From: Anaeroplasmataceae bacterium | GTDB lineage: Bacteria > Bacillota_I > Bacilli_A > Acholeplasmatales > Anaeroplasmataceae | DNA: 36,707 nt | Reading direction: 5' to 3' | Assembly: GCA_029051735.1 (NCBI GenBank) | Contig: JAIDKZ010000043.1 | Coordinates: forward strand, 1-36,707 | Part shown: piece by piece, positions 15,116 to 23,800 of the stretch | Position numbering within the stretch: the first letter of the stretch is position 1 | Layout of the letters: every line of letters begins with the position of its first letter | Position numbers and translations under genes: made by a program | Notes under the pieces: generated by a model | What the model saw: the letters and a program-made list of their open reading frames with translations, nothing else | What the model was told of the DNA's origin: nothing | Databases searched by the model: none

Positions 15116-16898
15116 TTTCAATCTCCTCCTTTGAAAGTTGAGAATAGGCAATTTCTTGGTATACTGTACAATTCTTTATTAATTCTTCATGTGTACCCGC
15201 ACCTACGATTTTACCTTTTTCTAAAACAAGTATTAAATCTGCATCTAAAATGGTTCCTATTCTTTGTGCTACGATAATCTTTGTAGGTTGATAATCTAGT
15301 TTTTTCAAATTTTCTCTTAAAACCTTATCCGTTTTAAAATCTAGCGCTGAGAAGGAATCATCAAATACAATTATTTCTGGTTTCTTAATTAAAGCTCTTG
15401 CAATAGAAAGTCTTTGCTTCTGCCCACCAGAAAAGTTAGAACCCCCTTGAGAAACATCCTGGTCCAAGCCAGCAGGGCTATCCATAACAAAATCATAAGC
15501 CATTGCCATTTTTAAAGCATCCATCATTTCTTCTTCTGTTGCATCGTTCTTACCATATAAAAGATTAGAGCGAATGGTTCCTTTAAACAAAAGAGCTTTT
15601 TGAGCGATAAAAGCAATCTTATCTCTTAAAACTTCTAAATCATAATCCTTTGTGTTAACCCCATCTACATAGACTTCCCCTTCTGTAGCATCAAAGAACC
15701 TTGGAAGAAGGCCAATTAAAGAACTTTTACCAGATCCTGTAGAACCAATAATAGCCACTGTATCTCCTTGCTTTGCAGAAAAATTAATATGATCCAAAAC
15801 ATTTTCTTTAGAATTTGGATAACTAAAACATACATTATTATACTCAATTTTGCCAACTGCATCACTTTCAGGTGTTTGGATGTTTATAGGATTACGAATG
15901 GATGGAACAACCTCCAAAACATCACGAACACGCCTTGCAGACACCAATCCTCTTGGCACCATAATAAATATCATAATCAACTGCATAAATGCCATAACAA
16001 TCATCATTGTAATTTGCTGAAAACCAAAAACACTTCCTAAGAATAAAGGATTCTCATTAATCAAATATGCACCAATCCACAAAATTGCTAAGCTAGTACC
16101 ATTCATAATGATGTTCATCCCTGGCATCATTAAATTCATCATTCGATTGACAAAAATATTTGTCTTAGTTACCTTTTGATTTACATTACAAAATTTTTCT
16201 TCTTGATATTCTTGCGCATTATTTGCACGCACAACACGAATACCTGTTAAATTTTCTCTAGTTACTAAATTTAATCGATCTGTATATTCTTGAATCCGCT
16301 TAAATCTTGGAAGTACAATTAAAAAAATGGAAACTACTAAGGTTACTAACGCAAGAACAGCAATAACCACAACCCAGCTTAGTTCTGCTGCCTGCTCTAT
16401 TCTCCCAGCTTTTAATATACCTAAAATTGCTGTTGTTGGAGCTGCAATTCCCATCCGAAGTGTCATAATGACAACCATTTGAACTTGTGTAATATCGTTG
16501 GTTGTTCTTGTGATTAATGAAGCAGTAGAACACTGATCAATCTCATTTGTAGAAAAACTCTGAATATGAGAATATACTTCTTTTCTTAAATTATAAGAGA
16601 AGCTAGATGCTATTTTACTTGCAAAAAAACAAACTAAAATTGAACTTAGCATTGACAAACTTGCAAATCCTAGCATCTCTAATCCATTTTGTAATATCTT
16701 TTTTTGATATTCTTTTTTTAATGCTTCTGTCAATAATCCTTGAGATAATAACCCCTCAGATGTAGAGGCCGTTGTTAAAATATTTGTTAGTCTTGTTGGT
16801 AACTCCAAATCCGAATATACCTGTAATATAATGAGCCCAATCACTAAAACGATTAACAGATATGCCCACTTATTTAAGTGTTTTAATAACTTTATCAT
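15108..16898 (-). CDS. ABC multidrug-type exporter half, degenerate-site subunit
   Basis: The 596-residue partner half-transporter has six membrane helices (about 12-310) and an ATPase domain (about 345-585). Walker A is GSTGSGKSS and the signature SGGQKQR is canonical, but Walker B is IIVFDDSFS, with Asp where the catalytic Glu should be. The canonical signature here would complete the one intact ATP site with its partner. It overlaps marR by 4 bases (ATGA) and has GGAGGATG in front. Confidence 0.93.
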   Translation of the reverse strand: MIKLLKHLNKWAYLLIVLVIGLIILQVYSDLELPTRLTNILTTASTSEGLLSQGLLTEALKKEYQKKILQNGLEMLGFASLSMLSSILVCFFASKIASSFSYNLRKEVYSHIQSFSTNEIDQCSTASLITRTTNDITQVQMVVIMTLRMGIAAPTTAILGILKAGRIEQAAELSWVVVIAVLALVTLVVSIFLIVLPRFKRIQEYTDRLNLVTRENLTGIRVVRANNAQEYQEEKFCNVNQKVTKTNIFVNRMMNLMMPGMNIIMNGTSLAILWIGAYLINENPLFLGSVFGFQQITMMIVMAFMQLIMIFIMVPRGLVSARRVRDVLEVVPSIRNPINIQTPESDAVGKIEYNNVCFSYPNSKENVLDHINFSAKQGDTVAIIGSTGSGKSSLIGLLPRFFDATEGEVYVDGVNTKDYDLEVLRDKIAFIAQKALLFKGTIRSNLLYGKNDATEEEMMDALKMAMAYDFVMDSPAGLDQDVSQGGSNFSGGQKQRLSIARALIKKPEIIVFDDSFSALDFKTDKVLRENLKKLDYQPTKIIVAQRIGTILDADLILVLEKGKIVGAGTHEELIKNCTVYQEIAYSQLSKEEIENA

Positions 16899-17329
16899 TT
16901 TTCATCCTCCATAAATTGAATTGTCAAATCTAGAATTCGAATTAAGTGCTCTTTTTCTTCTCCCAAAGATTTGAAATAATCTTCCATTTTTTTATTATAC
17001 TCCTGATATAAATTTTCATAATTTTTTGAAGTAATATCTGTAAGATCATAATACTTTATTCTTTTATCCTGTTCATCTACTCTTCGAAATACATAGTTCT
17101 TCTGCTCTAATATATCTAATTTATGAAGAATTGCAGGAAGTGATACATGAAAATCATTAGCTAAGTCTGTTGCTCTTACTAAGATATTTTTCTGACTTAA
17201 AAGAAAAATATGATTTAGTATTTCAAACTCAATTTTTGTCAAATTTGCTTTTTGAAGTGGAACAATCATTTTTTCAAAGAACTTATTCTTTATTATTCTA
17301 AATTTTACAGCGATTTCTTCATTTAACAT
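16895..17329 (-). CDS. MarR-family transcriptional regulator
   Basis: A 144-residue winged-helix regulator, most likely the local repressor of the two ABC genes it overlaps. The helix-turn-helix lies about 55-85 (ATDLANDFHVSLPAILHKLDILEQKNYVFRR), followed by the wing VDEQDKRIKYYDLT, typical of MarR. Helical ends would form the dimer. It has an AAGGAGA site and sits behind a promoter that overlaps a perfect palindrome, suggesting autoregulation. The inducer is presumably a substrate of the exporter, which is inference. Confidence 0.9.
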   Translation of the reverse strand: MLNEEIAVKFRIIKNKFFEKMIVPLQKANLTKIEFEILNHIFLLSQKNILVRATDLANDFHVSLPAILHKLDILEQKNYVFRRVDEQDKRIKYYDLTDITSKNYENLYQEYNKKMEDYFKSLGEEKEHLIRILDLTIQFMEDEK

Positions 17330-17353
17330 ACAATCTCCTTTATTTTGTTTACC

Positions 17354-17363
17354 TAGTTAACTA
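17354..17363. promoter_or_regulatory. Probable MarR operator palindrome
   Basis: Perfect 10-bp palindrome TAGTTAACTA that begins at the last base of the -10 box and covers the likely transcript start of the marR operon. Position and symmetry fit autorepression. Outside the 10 bp the symmetry is imperfect. Confidence 0.6.
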
Positions 17364-17391
17364 TTTTAATCACTGAAATATATTTTTTCAA
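17363..17391 (-). promoter_or_regulatory. Promoter of marR-ABC-ABC
   Basis: Minus strand TTGAAA (17391-17386), 17-base spacer, TAAAAT (17368-17363). Confidence 0.8.
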
Positions 17392-17430
17392 TACATTTTC
17401 TTATTTTTTCATAATTTCACATATTTAAAA

Positions 17431-17455
17431 TAAAAAACAGCCTTTACAGCTGTTT
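17431..17455 (-). terminator. Terminator after the YbhN-like gene
   Basis: Minus strand AAACAGC, 7-base loop, GCTGTTT, then TTTTATTTTA. It separates the flippase gene from the marR promoter. Confidence 0.8.
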
Positions 17456-17466
17456 AATCTATAGAC

Positions 17467-18540
17467 TCATCTAAATAGGTTTTCTTGCTCATGATGCATC
17501 TTTTTGTGCCTTCTAGCAATAACTTGTTCAAACACGATATAGCATATTAAACTAATCAACATTAAAAAATAATAAGTTATCATGCGCCATAAAAGCATTC
17601 CTGAAGCAGCAACTGAAGATGTCATTGCAGGAATGACAGTGACAAAAAGAGACTGAAAGGCAAATTCAATTCCTCCAGATGCACCTGGGGTAGGAATATA
17701 GCATGTCATAGCAATCGCAAATGTTGTCATGGAAACAATTAAAGCTATATCCTTAGGTTGAACTTCTATTCCTAAAGATAGTAAAATAAAATAAGGAATC
17801 ATATAATAACATATTAATCCTGTTAGTTTAGCAAGAATACTAATGAAAAATTTAAATTTCATTCCTAATAAACTTTTAAAAGTACTTTGTGCTCCTGCAC
17901 AATATTGTTCAAACACAGCAATATATTTTTCCAATTTATTTTTAAAAATTTTTCTAGTCAAAATAAAACGAACCAAACGATTCAATAAATTTCTTATTGT
18001 TTTAGAAAGTCCAACAGAACAAAAAATTGTTAATATAAAAATATTAATAACTAAACCAATAACAATCATTATAATTAAATGCGGAACTCCCTGTGTTAGA
18101 GTCTGAAAGAAAAATAAGGAAGACACACATAAAATCACAATTGCAATTTGGTTTATAACAAAATTCATTAATATTAATCCAGAACCTCTAGATAGACTAA
18201 CACCTATCTTGCTATAAGAATAAATTTGAAATGGTTGTCCTCCAGAAGAAAAAGGAGTTAAGCCATTAAAAAAATATTCCATTGTCCCAATCATATATGA
18301 ATCTATTGTAGAAATACTTTCATGGGTCTTAGAATGCCCTAAAAGAACAATAGGGATTGGATTAAGTAAAATATAAATTAATAAAAATAAAAAACAAAAT
18401 AAAAGCCAACGCCAACTTGCCTTTTGAATCACTGCTCCAATTTCTTGCATATCATGTAATGAAAATAATACAATCAGTACAACTGCAGAAATTACAATAA
18501 AAAAGATAAGCTTGGGAAGTATTTTTTTTAAGTTTTTCAT
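17467..18540 (-). CDS. YbhN/MprF-type flippase domain membrane protein
   Basis: Integral membrane protein of 357 residues with about eight hydrophobic segments, of the family that includes the lysylphosphatidylglycerol flippase half of MprF (UPF0104/YbhN). Diagnostic blocks are FFNGLTPFSSGGQPFQIY near residue 90 and PTPGASGGIEFAF near residue 285. There is no C-terminal aminoacyl-transferase domain, so it would not make lysyl-PG itself. Possible roles are lipid or glycolipid translocation. AAGGAG site before the ATG. It follows degV after a hairpin with no clear promoter of its own. Confidence 0.85.
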   Translation of the reverse strand: MKNLKKILPKLIFFIVISAVVLIVLFSLHDMQEIGAVIQKASWRWLLFCFLFLLIYILLNPIPIVLLGHSKTHESISTIDSYMIGTMEYFFNGLTPFSSGGQPFQIYSYSKIGVSLSRGSGLILMNFVINQIAIVILCVSSLFFFQTLTQGVPHLIIMIVIGLVINIFILTIFCSVGLSKTIRNLLNRLVRFILTRKIFKNKLEKYIAVFEQYCAGAQSTFKSLLGMKFKFFISILAKLTGLICYYMIPYFILLSLGIEVQPKDIALIVSMTTFAIAMTCYIPTPGASGGIEFAFQSLFVTVIPAMTSSVAASGMLLWRMITYYFLMLISLICYIVFEQVIARRHKKMHHEQENLFR

Positions 18541-18556
18541 CTTCTCAACTCCTTAT

Positions 18557-18585
18557 CAAAAATTAGGCTTCTAAGAAGAAGCCTA
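18557..18585 (-). terminator. Hairpin between degV and the YbhN-like gene
   Basis: Minus strand TAGGCTTCT-TCTT-AGAAGCCTA, a perfect 9-bp stem with a 4-base loop, followed by ATTTTTG. The T run is short, so it may be a leaky terminator or attenuator that lets some transcription into the flippase gene. Confidence 0.7.
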
Positions 18586-19470
18586 CTATGCATCGTATTT
18601 TTTGATAAAAGCAATTCCCAGTGGATATGGGCCTGTATGAACAGAAATAGTTGCACCAATTTGTTCTATCATTTCTATTTTCTTATGAAATATTTCTTCA
18701 AATTTAGCAGCTAAATCTTTACCTTCTTCTAAAGAGTATCCATATCCAACTTCAATAAGATAATCATCTAAATTCAAATTGTATTTTTTTACAATTCCAG
18801 CAAATTTATCAAAAATCTTCATGATTGCTCGTTTTCTAGATAAAGCAATTCCTCCAGAATGAATTTCTCCATCCTTAGCAATAATCAGTGGTGCCACCTT
18901 GAAAATATTTCCAACAATTGAAGTCAATTTTCCTATTCTTCCACCGTGCTGTAAATAAGATAAACCATTAATTGTAAAATAACAACGACCAGTATCTTTT
19001 AATTCATTTGCTTTCTTTATAGTATCATCCAAGGTTAATCCATTCTTCTTCATTCTTGCCATTTCACGAACCAATAGTCCTTGTGGACAAGATAGTAAAG
19101 TTGAATCTATAATTTCAACTCTAGCATCAGAATGCTCTTCAATAAACATATCTCTTGCCATTAACGCAGAATTCAATGAACCACTGAATTTTTTAGAAAT
19201 TGTTACACAAACCACATCATATCCCTCTTGATATGCTTTGTCAAATTCATTCATATAGTCATTTGCGGTTGGCATAGATGTTTTAGGAAATACAGAAGGG
19301 TTATCGACTAACTGCTGATAAAAATCCTGTACAGCCACATCTACTTTTTCTTTTAAATATTTATCTTGTTCAAAAGCAACATAAAATGGTACAACTCTAA
19401 CCCCTAGTTCTTTTACGACTTCATCAGATAGATCACATGCTCCATCTGAAATAATAACAAAATCTTTCAT
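18586..19470 (-). CDS. DegV family fatty-acid-binding protein
   Basis: A 294-residue DegV protein. In Gram-positive bacteria members bind fatty acids and present them to the FakA kinase for phospholipid synthesis (FakB role). Landmarks are SDGACDLS at the N-terminus, the TSMPTANDY block near 62, ISKKFSGSLNSA near 95-107, the HGGRIGK loop near 175 and HTGPYPLGI at the C-terminus, all typical. No fakA is in this window. The start chosen is the ATG at 19470, 7 bases after AGGAGG; an out-of-frame ATG sits 4 bases upstream. Confidence 0.94.
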   Translation of the reverse strand: MKDFVIISDGACDLSDEVVKELGVRVVPFYVAFEQDKYLKEKVDVAVQDFYQQLVDNPSVFPKTSMPTANDYMNEFDKAYQEGYDVVCVTISKKFSGSLNSALMARDMFIEEHSDARVEIIDSTLLSCPQGLLVREMARMKKNGLTLDDTIKKANELKDTGRCYFTINGLSYLQHGGRIGKLTSIVGNIFKVAPLIIAKDGEIHSGGIALSRKRAIMKIFDKFAGIVKKYNLNLDDYLIEVGYGYSLEEGKDLAAKFEEIFHKKIEMIEQIGATISVHTGPYPLGIAFIKKYDA

Positions 19471-19494
19471 TCATATTCCTCCTAGGATATTTAT

Positions 19495-19523
19495 ATTATA
19501 GCACAGACGATAACCAGTTTAAA
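19495..19523 (-). promoter_or_regulatory. Promoter of degV
   Basis: Minus strand TTTAAA (19523-19518), 17-base spacer, TATAAT (19500-19495). The -35 box is weak. It lies directly after the LRR gene stop codon. Confidence 0.6.
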
Positions 19524-19525
19524 GT

Positions 19526-20176
19526 CTACTCCACAAATTCTATATTTTCAAAAGTATTTAAATATGCATTATTTTTCAAATGAGGAGAGTGAACAACAAT
19601 TTTTTTTAAATTATCACATGCATAAAATGCATCTACTCCTAATGTATGACATGTTGATGGAATAACAATTTCTTCTATGTTTGTATAGGCAAATGCATAA
19701 GAACCTATAATAGATGTCCTTTTTAAAAGAACAGAGGACAAATGATGGCATTCCATAAAAGCAGCTCCATCAATATATCTAGCCTGCAGTTCTATTTGTT
19801 CTAAACTAACACAATTTTGAAAAGCATTTCTTCCAATCTTTTCTACATTGTTTAAGTTAACTTCTTTTAATCTCTTACATCCCTTAAAACTCATTCTTTC
19901 AACTTCTACTATGGTCTCACTTAATATCACTTTTTGCATCTTTGTTTTATTCATAAAAGCTCGAGCACGAATTTTCGTTACTGGTTTAGAATGAACATAA
20001 GATGCAATTGTATAGCTCTTAGCATTCCCATAAACTTTATCAACATAATAGCTTTCTGTTTCTTTATCATAGGCATAAGTGATACGTGGAATTAAGTAAT
20101 AGCAAAGTAAGCTTGCACATATTGCAATAAAACATATAAGCAAAGTGCATAAATAAATAATTTGCTTCTTCTTCAC
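19526..20176 (-). CDS. Membrane-anchored BspA-like leucine-rich repeat protein
   Basis: The 216-residue protein begins with KKKQ and a membrane helix (about 6-30), so it is anchored with the rest outside. From about 65 it carries roughly six BspA/LRR_5 repeats of about 22 residues, each centred on a phrase such as IRARAF, VERMSF, IGRNAF, IDGAAF, IGSYAF or LGVDAF. Such repeats usually mediate binding to proteins or surfaces. The start is a GTG at 20176 behind GGAGGAGT, 3 bases after the ABC stop, so it is made with the exporter pair. The role is unknown. Confidence 0.85.
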   Translation of the reverse strand: MKKKQIIYLCTLLICFIAICASLLCYYLIPRITYAYDKETESYYVDKVYGNAKSYTIASYVHSKPVTKIRARAFMNKTKMQKVILSETIVEVERMSFKGCKRLKEVNLNNVEKIGRNAFQNCVSLEQIELQARYIDGAAFMECHHLSSVLLKRTSIIGSYAFAYTNIEEIVIPSTCHTLGVDAFYACDNLKKIVVHSPHLKNNAYLNTFENIEFVE

Positions 20177-20179
20177 AGG

Positions 20180-21970
20180 TTACTCCTCCATATTCTTATA
20201 TTGAATTTCATATAAACTATAATACAATCCTTTTTTAGCTAATAAATCCTGGTGTGTACCCATTTCCATAATCTTCCCCTTATGTAGTACAATAATATTA
20301 TCAGCATGCTGAACTGTAGATAAACGATGAGCTACAATGAGCATTGTTCCCACATTCATCATTTTCTCTAAGGAATCTTGAATCAAAACTTCTGTTTCTG
20401 TATCAATATTTGCAGTCGCTTCATCTAAAATCATAATATTAGGTTTATGCAAAATAGTTCTAGCAAAACTCAAAAGTTGGCGTTGCCCAGAGGAGAAATT
20501 ATTTCCTCTTTCTAAAACCTCATACTCATATCCTTTATCAAGTTTTTCAATAAAATGAGAGGCATTGACATATTTACATGCATTTACAATTTCTTCATTG
20601 GTAAATTGATCATCTCTCATGGTAATATTAGATTTGATTGTACCACTAAATAAAAATACATCCTGTAGCATTTGACCAATATGTCGTCTTAAACTTTCCA
20701 ACCTAATTTTTTTAACATTGATACCATCAATTCGGATTTCTCCTTTTTGAATTTCATAGTTTCTTACAATTAAAGCAAGAATTGTTGTTTTTCCAGCTCC
20801 TGTTGCTCCAACAAAAGCAACGGTTTGCTTTGGTTCTATTGTAAAGGTAACATCTTGTAATATCCACTTTCCTTCATTATAAGCAAACCAAACATGATCA
20901 AATTCAATCTTACCCTCAATATGATCTAAATCAATTGCATCCTCATCATCTAAAATATCTATTTTTGTATCCAAAATTTCAAAAATTCTTTCTGAAGAAG
21001 CAAAGGCGGATTGTAACTGATTAAACTGATCTGCCAGTTGCTGAATTGGATTAAAAAATTGACCATTATACTGATAAAATTTAACTAAATTTTTTGCTGC
21101 AAGTTTTTCAGCAATCACCATAGAAAATCCATTCCACAAAATAATAATTTGACACAAAACAAATAAAACATAAATTGCTGGGCGGAACACGCCAAATATT
21201 AATACTTCCTTTATACTGTTTTTCTTAAGCTCTGTATTTCTTTGTCGGAATTCCATCATTTTTTTAGGCTCTTGATTGAAAATCTGAGTGATTTTCATTC
21301 CACTTAAATTTTCTGATAAAAATGCATTCACATTAGAAACAGAACCTCGAACTTTACGATATTGCTTTCTAGAAACTTTATTAAAAATAATTGTAATACC
21401 AATTAAAAAAGGAATAACACATAAGATATACGCTGTTATTAGTGGAGAAAGTATCATCATCATGATAAAAACAAATAGAATTGTCAAAATATAACGAATT
21501 AAATTTACTATGACATTCGTATACAATTCATTAACCATATTTACATCTGATGTCACTCGAGTTACAAGTTTCCCTACAGGAGTTGCATTAATTTGAGATA
21601 TAGCAAGACCTTCTATTTTAACAAATACCTCTCTTCTGATAGTCATTACAATCTTCTGCCCTGCCTTTTGAAGCATCATGGTATTAAAATAATTTAAAAA
21701 GGCTGCTCCAACAATGATAATGGCATATAAAGAAACTAAAAGAATTGTAAAATGAATCTTTTCTTTATTTGTTGCTGAATTTGAGGATAAGACACCAACA
21801 AGTTCACCTTCTAAAAATGCAGGAAGCAAATCTACGATAACTAACAAAATCGTGAAACATAAAGAAAGAAACAAAAACAAGCGAACAGGTTTTGCATAAT
21901 GCAATAACCGTTTTAAGATTGCTTTATCTTTATAGGTTTTAATATTTTTATTATCATCAAAACGTTCCAT
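20180..21970 (-). CDS. ABC exporter half, catalytic subunit (second pair)
   Basis: A 596-residue half-transporter with six membrane helices (about 30-320) and an ATPase domain (about 350-590). Walker A is GATGAGKTT and Walker B is IMILDEATAN with the catalytic Glu. The signature is SSGQRQL instead of SGGQ, the mirror image of its partner. Together they should be an asymmetric heterodimer, as in the marR-linked pair. The start overlaps the upstream stop as TAATG. Substrate unknown; the co-transcribed LRR protein may be a clue. Confidence 0.93.
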   Translation of the reverse strand: MERFDDNKNIKTYKDKAILKRLLHYAKPVRLFLFLSLCFTILLVIVDLLPAFLEGELVGVLSSNSATNKEKIHFTILLVSLYAIIIVGAAFLNYFNTMMLQKAGQKIVMTIRREVFVKIEGLAISQINATPVGKLVTRVTSDVNMVNELYTNVIVNLIRYILTILFVFIMMMILSPLITAYILCVIPFLIGITIIFNKVSRKQYRKVRGSVSNVNAFLSENLSGMKITQIFNQEPKKMMEFRQRNTELKKNSIKEVLIFGVFRPAIYVLFVLCQIIILWNGFSMVIAEKLAAKNLVKFYQYNGQFFNPIQQLADQFNQLQSAFASSERIFEILDTKIDILDDEDAIDLDHIEGKIEFDHVWFAYNEGKWILQDVTFTIEPKQTVAFVGATGAGKTTILALIVRNYEIQKGEIRIDGINVKKIRLESLRRHIGQMLQDVFLFSGTIKSNITMRDDQFTNEEIVNACKYVNASHFIEKLDKGYEYEVLERGNNFSSGQRQLLSFARTILHKPNIMILDEATANIDTETEVLIQDSLEKMMNVGTMLIVAHRLSTVQHADNIIVLHKGKIMEMGTHQDLLAKKGLYYSLYEIQYKNMEE

Positions 21971-23754
21971 TATTTTTCACCTCCATGAATAGCTTCTTCT
22001 AAGGACTGAAGGCGAACCATCTCTTGATACTCTATACAAGATTCTAATAATGCTTCATGTGTTCCTTGACCAACAATTTTACCATCATCCATAACAACAA
22101 TTAAATCTAAAGTCTGCACAGTTGAAATTCGATGAGCAATCATAATTGTCGTTTTTCCTTTACGCAATTGACGTAAATTTGTCAAAATTGTTTCTTCTGT
22201 TTTTGTATCAACAGCAGATACAGAGTCATCAAAAATAAGAATTGAAGGATCCTTTACAAGAGCTCTGGCAATGGAAACTCGCTGTTTTTGACCACCAGAC
22301 AAGGTCACACCTCGTTCTCCTAATATTGTATTATACTTTTCTTGAAATTCTACAATATTGTTATGTACATCTGCTAACTTTGCAGCAGAAACAACACATT
22401 CCTCATCTATTGTTTCATATGCAAAAGCAATATTATTAGATATTGTGTCACTGAATAAAAAATTATCTTGAGGTACATATCCAATGCTATCTCTTACTTT
22501 TTTATAAGGAATATGCATAATATCTTTATCATCAATGAATATTTGACCATCATCTAAATTGTAGGTTCGAAGCAATAAATCTACTATTGTTGTTTTCCCA
22601 CAGCCTGTTCTTCCTATGATTCCAACCATGGTTCCTTTTGGGATTACAAAAGAAATATTTTTTAATACTTGTTCTTTACCATCTGGATAATTAAAAGTTA
22701 AATTTCTAAATTCAATCTTTCCATCAATTTGATCTATTTCTTCTACATTCTCATCTAAAATATCAACCTTCTCATCTAAAAATTCATCAATTCTAGACAA
22801 AGAAGCCTTTGCCTGAGCTCGCATATTAATTAATTGTGCGACTGCCATAAAAGGCCATATCACAGCATCAAAATAACCAATAAATTCTAGCATTTGGCCT
22901 GTTGTGAATGGTTTTCCCATATATCCATGAATTACAAAATAAGCACCACCTGCAAACAATACCACAAATATGGAAGAAATGATTGCAGTCAACAATACAT
23001 TAAGTAAAGTAGCAAATTTAACAAAGTTGATATTTTTTACTCGATTTTCTTCATTTATTTTATCAAAATGCCGGATCTCATGAATCTCCTTGACAAAGGC
23101 CTTCACAACAGCAATACCGCTGAAATTCTCTTGAGTAAAATCAGAAAGATTCTCATAAGCTTCTTGTCGCTCTTTGAATTTTTGTTTCATTATTCTTCCA
23201 ACTAAGACAGACACTACTGCAATTAAAGTCATTGGTACAATACTAAAGCAAGCCAAAATCCAATTTGATATAAACATCTTAACTAAAGCCATACTTCCTA
23301 AAAATACAGCATCAATTGTCATAACCGTTCCACTAGCAAAAGATTGTCGGATGACTTGCAAGTCATTGGTAAATAAAGCCATTAAAGCACCTGTTTTATG
23401 ATGCTTATAATATGCATTAGATAAAAGTAGAGAATGGCTAAACATATCATCTCTTATATCAGATTCTACTCTTGCAGCAACACCAAAAATACAATACCGC
23501 CAAGTAAATCTTCCTATAAACATAATCAAAGCTATGATTCCAAGTTCAAGCATGAGAATTTTTATTCCTTCAGGATTATGAAATAAAGAATCTGGCTTTC
23601 CTTGTGCTTCTTCACTCACTCCATCAATAATTTGGCCATAAATCTTAGGAATTTCTAATTGTACCCAGTTGACCGCAAGCAATGCCAAAATACCAAAAAG
23701 AAAAAACAAAAAATATTTATAATAGTATTTATTTATATGTCTTCCAAATATCAT
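21970..23754 (-). CDS. ABC exporter half, degenerate-site subunit (second pair)
   Basis: A 594-residue half-transporter. Membrane region about 10-310; ATPase domain about 345-585 with Walker A GRTGCGKTT, a canonical signature LSGGQKQR, and Walker B ILIFDDSVSA, which has Asp for the catalytic Glu. It has a strong GGAGGGG site. The 46-base gap after the RluA-family gene shows no convincing terminator or promoter, so it may be the fourth gene of the queH operon. Confidence 0.93.
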   Translation of the reverse strand: MIFGRHINKYYYKYFLFFLFGILALLAVNWVQLEIPKIYGQIIDGVSEEAQGKPDSLFHNPEGIKILMLELGIIALIMFIGRFTWRYCIFGVAARVESDIRDDMFSHSLLLSNAYYKHHKTGALMALFTNDLQVIRQSFASGTVMTIDAVFLGSMALVKMFISNWILACFSIVPMTLIAVVSVLVGRIMKQKFKERQEAYENLSDFTQENFSGIAVVKAFVKEIHEIRHFDKINEENRVKNINFVKFATLLNVLLTAIISSIFVVLFAGGAYFVIHGYMGKPFTTGQMLEFIGYFDAVIWPFMAVAQLINMRAQAKASLSRIDEFLDEKVDILDENVEEIDQIDGKIEFRNLTFNYPDGKEQVLKNISFVIPKGTMVGIIGRTGCGKTTIVDLLLRTYNLDDGQIFIDDKDIMHIPYKKVRDSIGYVPQDNFLFSDTISNNIAFAYETIDEECVVSAAKLADVHNNIVEFQEKYNTILGERGVTLSGGQKQRVSIARALVKDPSILIFDDSVSAVDTKTEETILTNLRQLRKGKTTIMIAHRISTVQTLDLIVVMDDGKIVGQGTHEALLESCIEYQEMVRLQSLEEAIHGGEK

Positions 23755-23800
23755 AAATTCCCCTCCACTATATTGAAAATATTAAAAATATTTATACATC

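Noticed and set aside
13325-15151. Longer start for the first ABC half-transporter
   Set aside because: The extra 12 residues come from the end of the upstream gene, and a strong AAAGGAGGAG site precedes the internal ATG at 15115.
23755-23800. AT-only inverted repeat between the RluA-family gene and the ABC gene as a terminator
   Set aside because: The 7-bp stem is purely A and T and would be very weak; such repeats are expected by chance in this DNA.
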